35,235 bases of DNA from a virus: positions 1-35,235 of the IMG/VR virus record IMGVR_UViG_3300042469_000516. One strand, given 5' to 3'. Each line of letters starts with the position of its first letter. Position 1 is the first letter of the stretch. This document shows positions 12,436 to 21,623 of the stretch, one piece after another. The position numbers and the translations under genes were made by a program. The notes beneath the pieces were generated by a model. That model saw only the letters and a program-made list of their open reading frames with translations, was not told where the DNA came from and did not search any database.

Positions 12436-14679
12436 ATGGCAGGTTGGAAATTCTTTATAAACAATATTCAGGTCAATGAGCCTATTGGATGGGATGCAAT
12501 AGAATTCACTGCCATACGACTTGAATCGCATGGAATAGATCAACCCTTTTCAACTGAGATAAGTTTTTCTGGAAAACCTGGCAGATACGCCAATGGTGCG
12601 AAAATCCTAAAAGAGTATTTTGATAATGGATTTATAAATGATGAAATTCCATTTCAGATAACCAGTAACCAAAAGATAGATGGTTCAACTTATGACTTTC
12701 AAGGGATTATTAACATGGCCCTGTACTCCGAGCAAAACACTTGCGATACACAAGGCTGGCAGATAACCGTTGGAATAATTGAAAATAATTTTCAGGAAAT
12801 TTTTAAATCTAGGTCAGATGTAGATATTGACTTAACTACAAATACTGATTTAGATGGAAATGCCATTGATCCATTAACTGAAAAACAGATTAGATTACAC
12901 AGGCAAGATTTATACTTACAAGCAAATGGGAAAAACCTTGCAGATAGTTCAACCCACTTATACAATGGCCCATTAGGCGCAATTGCTCAAAGATTTGCAG
13001 TAGTTCCTACCTATTGGCAACAAAATGATTTTAAGGACAATTATGGTTCGGTTTTCAACACAAATGCAATCTTTGTAACAAGGGCAAATTGGGAAACAAC
13101 GCCAATACTTAAAAATAATGGATCGGTAACCAGAACATGGAATTATGAGGTAAAAATTGAATTTGAATTAAGAAATAATACAAGCAATAACATACAAGTT
13201 GAATTATACTTTTTAAGATTAGATGGTAATGTTCCAACCACTCTTATACCAAGTTTATATACAATCACTCTTACTTCTTTGCAAGTTGTTAATGTAAATC
13301 AAACCTTTACAGGGTCTTTTACCGTTGAAACCGGCAGGACAATTTCATTATTCTTTGGGCAAAATACTTTTAATACTGCAAGCGTTCCAGTTACTGTCAA
13401 TATTGAAAAAGGCTATACAATAAACTTAAATGAGGTTAATAGTGGCGAATTTGCATCAACTGCCAATTGTTTAACAATTGAGCAATGGTTAAGAAGGGCT
13501 ATTTATATAATAACCGGAAGTAACAATAAATTACTTTCAGATACTTTTTCCGAATCAGGTGATGGATGTTATTGGAACAGCGCTTTGACCAATGGATTAA
13601 GGTTAAGGCAGGCAGATGGTACAAATAATCTAGGGGCTTTAAAAACAAGCTGGCAAAAAGTTTTTGAGGACTTAAATAGAATCTTTTGTTTAGGATGGGG
13701 CTTTGAATGGACAGGAACTGAATGGAAAATTAGAGTTGAAAAATTAGAATATTTTTATCAAACTAATATTATTCAAACATTCAATAAAGTAAGTAATATT
13801 ACCCAAACAGCAAGTGTTGATCTTATTAAAAATTCCATTATATTAGGGTTTACTGAAACTTGGAAAAATATTCAACTAGCTGGTGTTTTTGCAACTCATA
13901 CAGATAGAAATTACTTTGTTGCTAATCGGGCCATGTCCCAAAATTCAACCGATAAATTAGATTTAAGGTCAGGAATAATTGGCGAAGGCTATGCCATTGA
14001 ATTTAGTAGAAGGCTTTCTGGAATAACCTTTGGCGGTGCTTCTTCAGATCGACCAAATGATTATGAAACATTTATAATTTGGCTAAACAGAAGCGAGCTT
14101 ACAATTAATCCAGTTGAAAATTCAAGATACAATTTACCGCAGGAATCTGGATCAGTTACATTTGATCCTGGAGAAATCAGTTGGAATTCCGATTACATAA
14201 CTTATAGCAGTTTGCCTTTTGGCGGCCTTTATAATATTTTCCACACACCTGCAAGAATTGCATTTAGGTGGTGGAAGTATTTAGGAATGAATACTTTTGG
14301 CCTTGCAAATCCAATGCTAAGATTTCAAGTAGGGCAATATCAGACAAATTATATTAGTAACATAGCATCTGCATTTTTAAGCGTTCCAACAGAGCCATGT
14401 AGGGAAATTGATGGGGTTTTAGACGAAAATATAAATATAGATCCTCAACTAATGATCTATGACAAAAAATTCTACCTTTTTAAACCAATTGAATTAGAGT
14501 TTAGTGTACCTCAAAACCTTTGTTCGTTTATTTCAATGGCAAACAATGGCTTTTTGCAAAACGCTACAAATAAACCAGTGGATCCAAAATCAGGAATTAG
14601 TAATTTTAAATTACTTTTGGCAAATAATGTGCCTTATGTAGCTGGATTCTCAGAAGGGTTTTCAGATGGATTTGGTTAA
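12436..14679 (+). CDS. Large tail/baseplate structural protein with FSxGF C-terminus
   Basis: This 747-residue protein opens a tail operon after the tape measure, where distal-tail and tail-hub proteins are normally encoded. The N-terminus (MAGWKFFINNIQVNEPIGWD) and following IEFTAIRLESHGIDQPFSTE resemble a tail-hub type beta domain. Residues ~210-340 look like an inserted beta-sandwich (VELYFLRLDGNVPTTLIPSL). The extreme C-terminus is AGFSEGFSDGFG, nearly repeated in the frameshifted extension of the capsid gene. No lytic motif was seen. The role in baseplate or tail tip is inferred from gene order. Confidence 0.7.
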   Translation: MAGWKFFINNIQVNEPIGWDAIEFTAIRLESHGIDQPFSTEISFSGKPGRYANGAKILKEYFDNGFINDEIPFQITSNQKIDGSTYDFQGIINMALYSEQNTCDTQGWQITVGIIENNFQEIFKSRSDVDIDLTTNTDLDGNAIDPLTEKQIRLHRQDLYLQANGKNLADSSTHLYNGPLGAIAQRFAVVPTYWQQNDFKDNYGSVFNTNAIFVTRANWETTPILKNNGSVTRTWNYEVKIEFELRNNTSNNIQVELYFLRLDGNVPTTLIPSLYTITLTSLQVVNVNQTFTGSFTVETGRTISLFFGQNTFNTASVPVTVNIEKGYTINLNEVNSGEFASTANCLTIEQWLRRAIYIITGSNNKLLSDTFSESGDGCYWNSALTNGLRLRQADGTNNLGALKTSWQKVFEDLNRIFCLGWGFEWTGTEWKIRVEKLEYFYQTNIIQTFNKVSNITQTASVDLIKNSIILGFTETWKNIQLAGVFATHTDRNYFVANRAMSQNSTDKLDLRSGIIGEGYAIEFSRRLSGITFGGASSDRPNDYETFIIWLNRSELTINPVENSRYNLPQESGSVTFDPGEISWNSDYITYSSLPFGGLYNIFHTPARIAFRWWKYLGMNTFGLANPMLRFQVGQYQTNYISNIASAFLSVPTEPCREIDGVLDENINIDPQLMIYDKKFYLFKPIELEFSVPQNLCSFISMANNGFLQNATNKPVDPKSGISNFKLLLANNVPYVAGFSEGFSDGFG

Positions 14680-14704
14680 ACAATAAATAAAAACTTCAAA
14701 TAAA

Positions 14705-15547
14705 ATGGCAAATACCAGAGCGCAAAACGCTACATTAATAACAACAAACATTCCTGACAATAACGAAAAGTTAGTTACTCCTTCAAAGGTTCGGGAAGTT
14801 GAAAATGCTTTAAATGATTCAGGCGTAAATATCAATGGCGATACTTTTGCGGAAGATGCAGTTTTTGAGTTTAACAACGGCTCAAAGTTAAGGGAAGGGG
14901 TTATTCAGCATGGTTTTGGCGGTGGCATTGCTCGAGTTTGTGCAAATGACAAAACAGACCAATGGGAGGATGGAGTTAGATATTTGACTTCAACAACTGG
15001 TTCAACTAATACTGTTATTTATGTAGAAAACATGAACGGAACTAATCCTGGCAGCACTGATGACGTTACTCAATCTTATGCAATTGGCTCAAGATGGAAA
15101 AATCTGGTTAGTGGGGTTGAATACATTTGTACAGATGATACGGAGGATGGTGCTGTTTGGGTTCCACTTTCTGGAAGTTATGAACCAGTTGCAGCAGATT
15201 TGGTGGAATTTAGTGAATTAATTATACAAGATGCAACATTTTCAACTACAGGTAATATTGTAAATTTACATGGTAGATTAAGACCCTCTACAAGTGGCGC
15301 ACCAACAGGCACTATGAGTGCAAACTTTCCACTTCCAACTGGCTTACGTGCAAAATTGAGCAGCCAGGCTGTAATTACAACGGTACCTTTAAATCTTTTT
15401 TCAGCGGCAGATATTACTGCAGCTGCGATTGCTACATCGGAAGTAGATGCAAACTGTTTTATCAGTTTTACAATTGGAGCAAGTCCAGCAGCATTAGGAA
15501 GTGACAGTATTATATTTCATTTACAATATGAAACTGATTTTCTTTAA
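14705..15547 (+). CDS. Tail fibre or tail-tip protein
   Basis: This 280-residue protein has an N-terminal segment TTNIPDNNEKLVTPSKVREV typical of fibre or baseplate attachment regions in Bacteroidota phages. A Gly/Ser/Thr-rich middle resembles collagen-free fibre shaft sequence (NMNGTNPGSTDDVTQSYAIG, RWKNLVSGVEYICTDDTEDG). A C-terminal beta-sandwich follows (~165-280). The middle resembles small receptor-binding or capping modules that follow fibres. The partial protein at the right window edge has a similar C-terminal style. Host-recognition role is inferred. Confidence 0.6.
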   Translation: MANTRAQNATLITTNIPDNNEKLVTPSKVREVENALNDSGVNINGDTFAEDAVFEFNNGSKLREGVIQHGFGGGIARVCANDKTDQWEDGVRYLTSTTGSTNTVIYVENMNGTNPGSTDDVTQSYAIGSRWKNLVSGVEYICTDDTEDGAVWVPLSGSYEPVAADLVEFSELIIQDATFSTTGNIVNLHGRLRPSTSGAPTGTMSANFPLPTGLRAKLSSQAVITTVPLNLFSAADITAAAIATSEVDANCFISFTIGASPAALGSDSIIFHLQYETDFL

Positions 15548-15558
15548 AATCAAACTCA

Positions 15559-16752
15559 ATGAAAAACCTATTATTACTTTTTAGCCTAATCCTGATTTCA
15601 ATGTCAGGATGCAGGCAAGACCAAAAAACAGAATTGGAAGAAACCAAAGATTCGGTTCAATTTGTTTTTAATGAAAATGACTATTTGATTCCTGACTCTT
15701 TAGATTTGGTTACAAAGCCAAACAGATTCGGAAGGGCTGCGGTGGTTGATATTAGTAAGAAAGTTGCAAGGGTTATGTATGTGGTTGAATACGACCTTTA
15801 TTTGCAGCTTGGAAGCGATTTGCAAAGGTGTAGTACATTTGTAATTGACAACCATAATAAGGCAATGAAACCCTTTGCCGCTGGCACAATTTACACAAAG
15901 ATAACCAAGATAGTAATTAACACAGTTCCAACGGTTTATACACCAATTACCAATAGTGCGCAAATGCTGGTAAGCTTTACAAACAATACTGTAAATGAAC
16001 CAAATATTGATGTGAAAGGGTTATTGGTTGCTAAAATATTTGGTGGAATTGCTTGGATAGGTGGAATTAATAGTTCTACTTCAAATTGCTTTGTCGCAGG
16101 TCTTTACCCTTATTCAAATGATTATAACCCCTACAATACATCTCATGAAATAGGGCATGTTTACGGTTCAATTCATACTCACGATTGTTGGCGGTTTTTA
16201 AATGGTTGGAGGCGATTAGATTCTTGTGCCACTGGATGCGGTCAGACCAATACAAAATTTACCTATAATGGAACTGTTATGAGTTATTGCAACAACAGGG
16301 GGACAATTAAAATGCCCCTTGAATTTCATCCGCTTTGCATGGACACAATGAAAAAGCTTTTAGCCAAAAATAGTTCTATTCCGACTGAGGGAAGTCCTGA
16401 ACCGCCAACCATTACAAGAACAATTGAATATTCTGGCACAACTCATTCGGGAATTCCGAACAACTCAACCGATGGTAATTTAACAACCAGATATTTGACA
16501 ACCGGACCTTTCAGAGTTCAATTTACTTATTCCGCACCTGTTACAATTACAAATGTGTTTTTAAATTCAGGTTTTCAAGGTGGCAGTCCAAACCAAACTT
16601 TAACATTAAAAGTTGATGGAGTAAATGTTTTGTTAAACTTTACGCCAATGATTAATTTTTCCAGGGCAATTAATGTTACTGGAAAAGTCTTTGAATTGAC
16701 AACAACAGGAACGGGGAATATTAGCAGGGTTTTTGAAATCGGAGTAAAATAA
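15559..16752 (+). CDS. Secreted metzincin metalloprotease lipoprotein
   Basis: This 397-residue protein has an N-terminal lipoprotein signal peptide (LILISMSGC, lipidated Cys18). An extended zinc site HEIGHVYGSIH follows at 196-206, matching HExxHxxGxxH of metzincins (reprolysin-like, M12B type), followed by HD. A Met-turn VMSYC sits at 240-244, at the expected distance. Eight or more cysteines around the active site could form disulfides. The C-terminal ~110 residues (after 285) look like a discoidin-like carbohydrate-binding beta-sandwich. Proteases of this type with signal peptides are uncommon in tail operons. It starts 11 bases after the fibre gene and ends just before a large tail gene, so it is expressed with virion genes. 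It may process virion or host surface proteins. Confidence 0.85.
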   Translation: MKNLLLLFSLILISMSGCRQDQKTELEETKDSVQFVFNENDYLIPDSLDLVTKPNRFGRAAVVDISKKVARVMYVVEYDLYLQLGSDLQRCSTFVIDNHNKAMKPFAAGTIYTKITKIVINTVPTVYTPITNSAQMLVSFTNNTVNEPNIDVKGLLVAKIFGGIAWIGGINSSTSNCFVAGLYPYSNDYNPYNTSHEIGHVYGSIHTHDCWRFLNGWRRLDSCATGCGQTNTKFTYNGTVMSYCNNRGTIKMPLEFHPLCMDTMKKLLAKNSSIPTEGSPEPPTITRTIEYSGTTHSGIPNNSTDGNLTTRYLTTGPFRVQFTYSAPVTITNVFLNSGFQGGSPNQTLTLKVDGVNVLLNFTPMINFSRAINVTGKVFELTTTGTGNISRVFEIGVK

Positions 16753-16756
16753 AATT

Positions 16757-18892
16757 ATGGGGCCATTTCCTTTTATTGGATTTAATCAAGCTGAAATTAC
16801 TGGCTATTTTGGCGATGAATTTACTTATCGAAAAAATCAGTTACAAGATTTAATTGATCTGTTTATAGTTGATTACTTTGTTGGTTTAAAAATATTTGTT
16901 GCTGAAAACCAAGTAAAAGAGCAAGTAATAATCAAAAATGCAGCCCCTTATTTTGCAGGATTACAAGTAACATTCCCAAACCCAAGACCTTCAAATACAG
17001 GTGCATTTAGCTATTCATTTAGGATCAAAAACAACCAAACCGATTCATCATATTTCAATGTGGTATTAGATGGAACGGATGGTGTTGTTACTTCAAGTTT
17101 ATCTGACCCTTATCTGGGAGTTGATGAAATCGATTCAGCTATAAACCGACCATTTATAAACGAAGAACTGAAAATAGCCAAAACGCTATCTGTTTACAAT
17201 CAAAATGGAGCCGCAATATTTCCAGATACTTTTACGTTCAATCAAAGCACTGGCATTGCTGAAAGGCGTTTATTAAGGGCTTACGATTGGTCCTTTAACC
17301 AAACAACCAACCAACCTCAAAGGGATGCAATAAGCGATTTAAGAGTTATTCCTAAAACCGTTTTTCAGCTTCGTGAACTTTCTGCAATTGAAAAAGCGAT
17401 GGTTTCTTTTTTTCTTGAAAAACCGATTAAAGAATCGATTACAAATGATGACTGGAATGATACTAATATTTATTTAACTCCTTTGCCCGAAGGTTGGACT
17501 TTTTCTTTTATATCCCATAGTTCGGTACAAAAACAACTTGCAGTTGTAAAAGAGAACCAAATCGCTTTAATTCTTGCAGGCCGAAAAGAATCTGGTCAAT
17601 GGTATTTTCAAAGGTTTATAGACCCTTTTTATACCACAGGTGCGCTTCCAAATATAGCTGCAATACTAATGGGAACTTTGCCTGCAAGTCCAAACAATGG
17701 AAAACTTTATAATCCAGGTTCTTCAATTAATTTTTACGATTATGACCAATGCGAATTTGGAACGGTTGAAAATGAAGAATCGTTTAACCTGACAATTAAG
17801 TCAGGCGATTCTTACCAAATTAACATTTTAAACGAATTTATATTTGAGCCTGAAATCGGTCCTGAAAGTTCTCAATTTCCTAGAATTGGAATATTTGACT
17901 GCAACGGAACTTACCTACAAGATATTGGAAGTTTAGTAAGTCCTTTTAATAAAACCTTGCAATGGAATATTGCAGCTGATGGATCAGGCGGTTATTATGC
18001 GATAACCAGTTTGATGTCAAATATTGATTCATTAAATCTAGATATAATTCTTTATGGTGGAAACGAACAATATTTTGGAATTACTGAATTAATAACAATT
18101 CCAAATGCAAGCATTAATACTGGTTCAACCGAATTTGTTTTTGCAAACTCAATTAGAGATTACCTAAATTCACAAGGCTTTACGAGCTATTGGGCTTCCA
18201 CCGTGATTAGTGGTGGTACTGTCATTCAGTTTTTTACAACAGTTCCAAGCATTCAAGAAAATGGAATAATTGCTTTTACTTCAAATGCCGACCCGATTTC
18301 AATAGCTGTTTTTGGGATAACAGCAACCCAATACCAAGCCAGTGTTACAATTCCACCACTGGTTAACAGTAATTACTTTATTGGAATTTTTCAAAGTTAT
18401 ATAGATGAAGGCGATAATTATTCCAGTTTACTGGCAATATCTCAGCCATTGCAATTGGATAATTTTGAAACCTTTACTCAGATTTTGGAATATGGGGCAA
18501 GTGAAAATTCAGTAATTGAGGGTTTTGAATATATCAATGGTTGGCTGCAAAAAGTTAGGGTTCCTTTAAATGGGGCAGGCCAAACCGCAAATTCTGAGGA
18601 AAGTATTTATCGCAATTCTGATGGTACTTTTCAAATTCCGCAAAATAGTACAGATGAAGTCTTATATTTGCATACTGATTATCTTGACTTAGAAACACAA
18701 AGAGCAATGATTTCCACCACGAAACACCCGATTTTTGTTTTAGCAAGTCAGAATTTATCAGTTCAGGGCGATCTTGAAATCACCAACACTCAGGATTTTA
18801 CCCAAAATTCATCCTTTCGGAAATTGCAGCAAATGCGATTCCAGGCACTTACACAGGGTTACCAGCCCGATAATAACAGCTGCATAAGCTAA
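16757..18892 (+). CDS. Large tail structural protein (711 aa)
   Basis: This 711-residue protein has no family I can name. It is beta-rich and Asn/Thr/Phe-rich, typical of tail-tip or fibre proteins. The first 150 residues (FNQAEITGYFGDEFTYRKNQ) and a following FRIKNNQTDSSYFNVVLDGT stretch look like stacked beta domains. Residues ~470-530 contain a possible insertion (SGGTVIQFFTTVPSI). No signal peptide. It starts four bases after the metalloprotease stop. Role inferred from operon position. Confidence 0.65.
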   Translation: MGPFPFIGFNQAEITGYFGDEFTYRKNQLQDLIDLFIVDYFVGLKIFVAENQVKEQVIIKNAAPYFAGLQVTFPNPRPSNTGAFSYSFRIKNNQTDSSYFNVVLDGTDGVVTSSLSDPYLGVDEIDSAINRPFINEELKIAKTLSVYNQNGAAIFPDTFTFNQSTGIAERRLLRAYDWSFNQTTNQPQRDAISDLRVIPKTVFQLRELSAIEKAMVSFFLEKPIKESITNDDWNDTNIYLTPLPEGWTFSFISHSSVQKQLAVVKENQIALILAGRKESGQWYFQRFIDPFYTTGALPNIAAILMGTLPASPNNGKLYNPGSSINFYDYDQCEFGTVENEESFNLTIKSGDSYQINILNEFIFEPEIGPESSQFPRIGIFDCNGTYLQDIGSLVSPFNKTLQWNIAADGSGGYYAITSLMSNIDSLNLDIILYGGNEQYFGITELITIPNASINTGSTEFVFANSIRDYLNSQGFTSYWASTVISGGTVIQFFTTVPSIQENGIIAFTSNADPISIAVFGITATQYQASVTIPPLVNSNYFIGIFQSYIDEGDNYSSLLAISQPLQLDNFETFTQILEYGASENSVIEGFEYINGWLQKVRVPLNGAGQTANSEESIYRNSDGTFQIPQNSTDEVLYLHTDYLDLETQRAMISTTKHPIFVLASQNLSVQGDLEITNTQDFTQNSSFRKLQQMRFQALTQGYQPDNNSCIS

Positions 18893-18901
18893 TATTTAAA
18901 A

Positions 18902-19759
18902 ATGAATTTTCTTTCCTGTCCGGTGGATGTTTGTTACACAAACTTTCCATGCGACATTGATCAAAAAGCCAAAATTATAGGTTTGGCTTTGGTCCAAAAA
19001 CAATATGCCAGCGAAGTAGATAAGACAAGCGGGGAAACCATGCTTGATTCTTTTAACATCATGGCAGTAAATGGCAAAGCGCAATTAATCCTAAACATCA
19101 ATGGAGAAAAACCATTGCCAGAAACTACCGAATTGCCAGGTAGGGGATTACAAGAGATTAAAGTTGGGTCAAGTTCCCATACTATTAATTTTGACGATTA
19201 TCAGGGCGTTATTAACATTGATTTTTATAATCAAATCAGAAAGACAAGTCAGAACTATGACCTGTATTTTTTAACACCTGGTCTTATTTGGGATGCAAGT
19301 TCCAAGCAAATCACGATGTATGGAAATGCAGTAATTGCTAATGATTTGAAGGCGTTTATTATGTCGCAAGGCAAAATTAAATGGACTGCAAATGGTGATC
19401 CTTCTGCAATTGTTACTGAAGAAGATTTGATTGAAGCGTTTTCGGTTCCATTGGTTTATGAGTTTGGTGTTGAATCTTTTGAGGATACTGTTTCTGAAGG
19501 CGCAACAATTACTGGAACATGGGGTGCGACATTAAACAAAAGTTTACCATCTGGTACTGTTCCTGATGTGGTTTATTCTTTGACCGAATTTGACCCAACA
19601 AATCAAGCAGGACTTGGATTGTTGTTTGACGAACTAACAGGCGAATACGAAATAAACCCAACGGACAACGGGGTTTATTCCTTCGTAGTTGTTGCCTCAA
19701 ATGAACTTTCTTGCATAACAGGTCAATTGCCAGTAACCATTACAGTAACAGCAGTTTAA
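18902..19759 (+). CDS. Structural protein with C-terminal Ig-like domain, tail tube candidate
   Basis: This 285-residue protein starts MNFLSCPVDVCYTNFPCDID with four early cysteines. Residues 1-190 could be a tail-tube or virion beta domain. Residues ~195-285 look like an immunoglobulin/cadherin-like domain of the kind displayed on phage tail tubes and capsids: a TEFDPTNQAG..FDELTGEYEINPTDNGVYSFVV sequence ending LPVTITVTAV. It lies between the tail and head modules, fitting a major tail protein with a decorated Ig domain. I rate that as a working guess. Confidence 0.55.
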   Translation: MNFLSCPVDVCYTNFPCDIDQKAKIIGLALVQKQYASEVDKTSGETMLDSFNIMAVNGKAQLILNINGEKPLPETTELPGRGLQEIKVGSSSHTINFDDYQGVINIDFYNQIRKTSQNYDLYFLTPGLIWDASSKQITMYGNAVIANDLKAFIMSQGKIKWTANGDPSAIVTEEDLIEAFSVPLVYEFGVESFEDTVSEGATITGTWGATLNKSLPSGTVPDVVYSLTEFDPTNQAGLGLLFDELTGEYEINPTDNGVYSFVVVASNELSCITGQLPVTITVTAV

Positions 19760-19763
19760 AAAA

Positions 19764-21563
19764 ATGATAGAAGTAATTCAGGGTTTATCCAATTTATTGA
19801 ACAATTCTAAGTATAGGAATGGTCAATCGGAATTTGCAATTGAAATCAGGGAAAAGGCAAAACACCTTAGACCTCATTTTGAAAACAAATACCCTGAATT
19901 CCTTTTACAATATCAACATCCAGGGGAAGAGTTATGGATGAAACAACACAGGGCGAATAACTGGCAAAGCCCTACAATTGCAGCTACTGGTCGGGTTCAA
20001 ACAAGCTGCCAAAAGATTCAACAATCTGATGACTTTTCAATTAAATGGAACGAATCGGAAACGGAAACTGGAATCATTAAGGAAAATGGACTTGAAAAAT
20101 ATTGCAAAGAGGATCTGCCAAAGTTTAAAAACCTAGAGGATTGGACCTTTTCAATTTACCTTAAACAACTTTTTGAAGATGCTAATTCTGTTTTTGTTGT
20201 TTTGCCTGATTTGTCAGATTTTATTGAGAATCAAACTCCATTAGATTTTACAAAACCATATCCGCAATTATTTGAATCTGATGATATTATTTATCACAAA
20301 TCGGATGCACTAATTGTCAAATTGGATGACATGAAAAAAGATGGTTCTAAATGGAATCGGTTTTTATCTGTTACAATGTCTGGAATTGTTTTATCGGTTC
20401 AATACATGGCCTACCAAGATGATATTGACGCATTTAAACATTATCCGGTTGCTTATGCTTTCCAAGATTTTCCAGTTACAAAAACAGGGCTAAAAATTGA
20501 CGAAATAGAAAATGGGGCATTGATTTACGATTCGTTTCTTGCGCCTTGCCTAACCTCTTGGAATAAGGCTTTAATGCGATCTGATGACCTAGAGGCGAAT
20601 TGGGTAATGCATGCAAACCCTCAGAGATGGAGAATTAAATCCGATGAATGCAAGACCTGCAAAGGACGTGGAACGGTTACCGTTAGAAAAACAAACGAAC
20701 TAACTCAATGTGATTCCTGCATGGGAACCGGTACAGGTTCTGAAGGTAGTTCATTCAATGAGATTTCAATTTCATTACCAAAGACAAGCGTAACCAGTCC
20801 AAATGCGCCTCAGATACCTTTTCCTCCAGCAGGGTACATTAAAAGAGATGATGAGGCAATCAAAAACCTAAAATTAGAAGTAAACGACAAAATCTTTGAA
20901 GGATTTCAGGCAATTGGTCTTGAATTGCTTTCAATAGTTCCAACGGCTCAATCTGGAATTGCAAAACAATATGACCGCAAGGAAATAAATACTTTCTTTT
21001 ATCAGGTTGCAATCATGATTCAGTACGGTTATACGCATACTGCCAAACTGATCTACAACTTAAGATATGCAACTACCATTGACTCTTTGGGAGGTATAAG
21101 CGAAGAAAAAAGACTTGCCTCATTACCAGTTGTTACCATTCCATCTGACTTTGATATTCTGACAATGGAAATGTTAGCTGCTAATTTATCGGTTGCTAAA
21201 AAGGACAATTACGACCCTATTATAGTTTTCGGTATTGAAAGACAATACACTGAAAAGCTTTTTGGCGAAGATTCTGACGAAGTTAAATTAATGTATGTTG
21301 TTAAAAATGTTGATCCTTTGTACGGGCAAACAATGGATCAAAAGATTTTAGCCAAAGATTCAGGCGGTTGCAGTGCAATTGATTTTACGCTTTCTTGCCA
21401 GATTTCAGGCTTTGCAAATCAACTTATTGAACAAAATCCAGACTGGCTTAATAAAAAACTACCAGACCAAAGAACTGATTTGGTTAAAATGGCAACTGAA
21501 AAGCAAGCTGAGATAAACAAGTCAATTATTCCGATTACGACTGATGTCAGGGCTTTCGCTTAA
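19764..21563 (+). CDS. Portal protein with DnaJ-like zinc-ribbon insertion
   Basis: This 599-residue protein shows portal-like features: an N-terminal region with YPEFLLQYQHPGEELWMKQH, a central alpha/beta region, and QSGIAKQYDRKEINTFFYQV at about 396-415, the SGxAxxY motif of portal proteins. It starts the head module (portal, then scaffold, then capsid). Unusually, residues 296-325 contain CKTCKGRG and CDSCMGTG, two CxxCxGxG motifs as in the DnaJ zinc domain, likely binding one zinc. Portal rings form the unique capsid vertex for DNA entry and exit. The portal call is by motif and order, not search. Confidence 0.75.
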   Translation: MIEVIQGLSNLLNNSKYRNGQSEFAIEIREKAKHLRPHFENKYPEFLLQYQHPGEELWMKQHRANNWQSPTIAATGRVQTSCQKIQQSDDFSIKWNESETETGIIKENGLEKYCKEDLPKFKNLEDWTFSIYLKQLFEDANSVFVVLPDLSDFIENQTPLDFTKPYPQLFESDDIIYHKSDALIVKLDDMKKDGSKWNRFLSVTMSGIVLSVQYMAYQDDIDAFKHYPVAYAFQDFPVTKTGLKIDEIENGALIYDSFLAPCLTSWNKALMRSDDLEANWVMHANPQRWRIKSDECKTCKGRGTVTVRKTNELTQCDSCMGTGTGSEGSSFNEISISLPKTSVTSPNAPQIPFPPAGYIKRDDEAIKNLKLEVNDKIFEGFQAIGLELLSIVPTAQSGIAKQYDRKEINTFFYQVAIMIQYGYTHTAKLIYNLRYATTIDSLGGISEEKRLASLPVVTIPSDFDILTMEMLAANLSVAKKDNYDPIIVFGIERQYTEKLFGEDSDEVKLMYVVKNVDPLYGQTMDQKILAKDSGGCSAIDFTLSCQISGFANQLIEQNPDWLNKKLPDQRTDLVKMATEKQAEINKSIIPITTDVRAFA

Positions 21564-21584
21564 AATAAGCAGCTAAGAATTTGA

Positions 21585-21619
21585 GTATTTGAATTTGCAA
21601 ATACTTTTATTTACTTTTG
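21585..21619 (+). promoter_or_regulatory. Promoter with operator-like inverted repeat for GT25 gene
   Basis: TTTG at 21588-21591, 20 bases, then TACTTTTG at 21612-21619, ending four bases before the ATG at 21624. GTATTTG (21585-21591) and CAAATAC (21598-21604) form an inverted repeat across the -33 and spacer. The 19-mer at 21586-21604 matches 2993-3011 at 16 of 19 bases. Confidence 0.65.
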
Positions 21620-21623
21620 TTGC

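Noticed and set aside
12310-12436. Promoter-plus-attenuator leader before the tail operon
   Set aside because: A CATCTTTG at 12323-12330 could start a ~85-base RNA ending at the terminator, but the -33 is absent and the hairpin fits better as the terminator of the 11939 gene.
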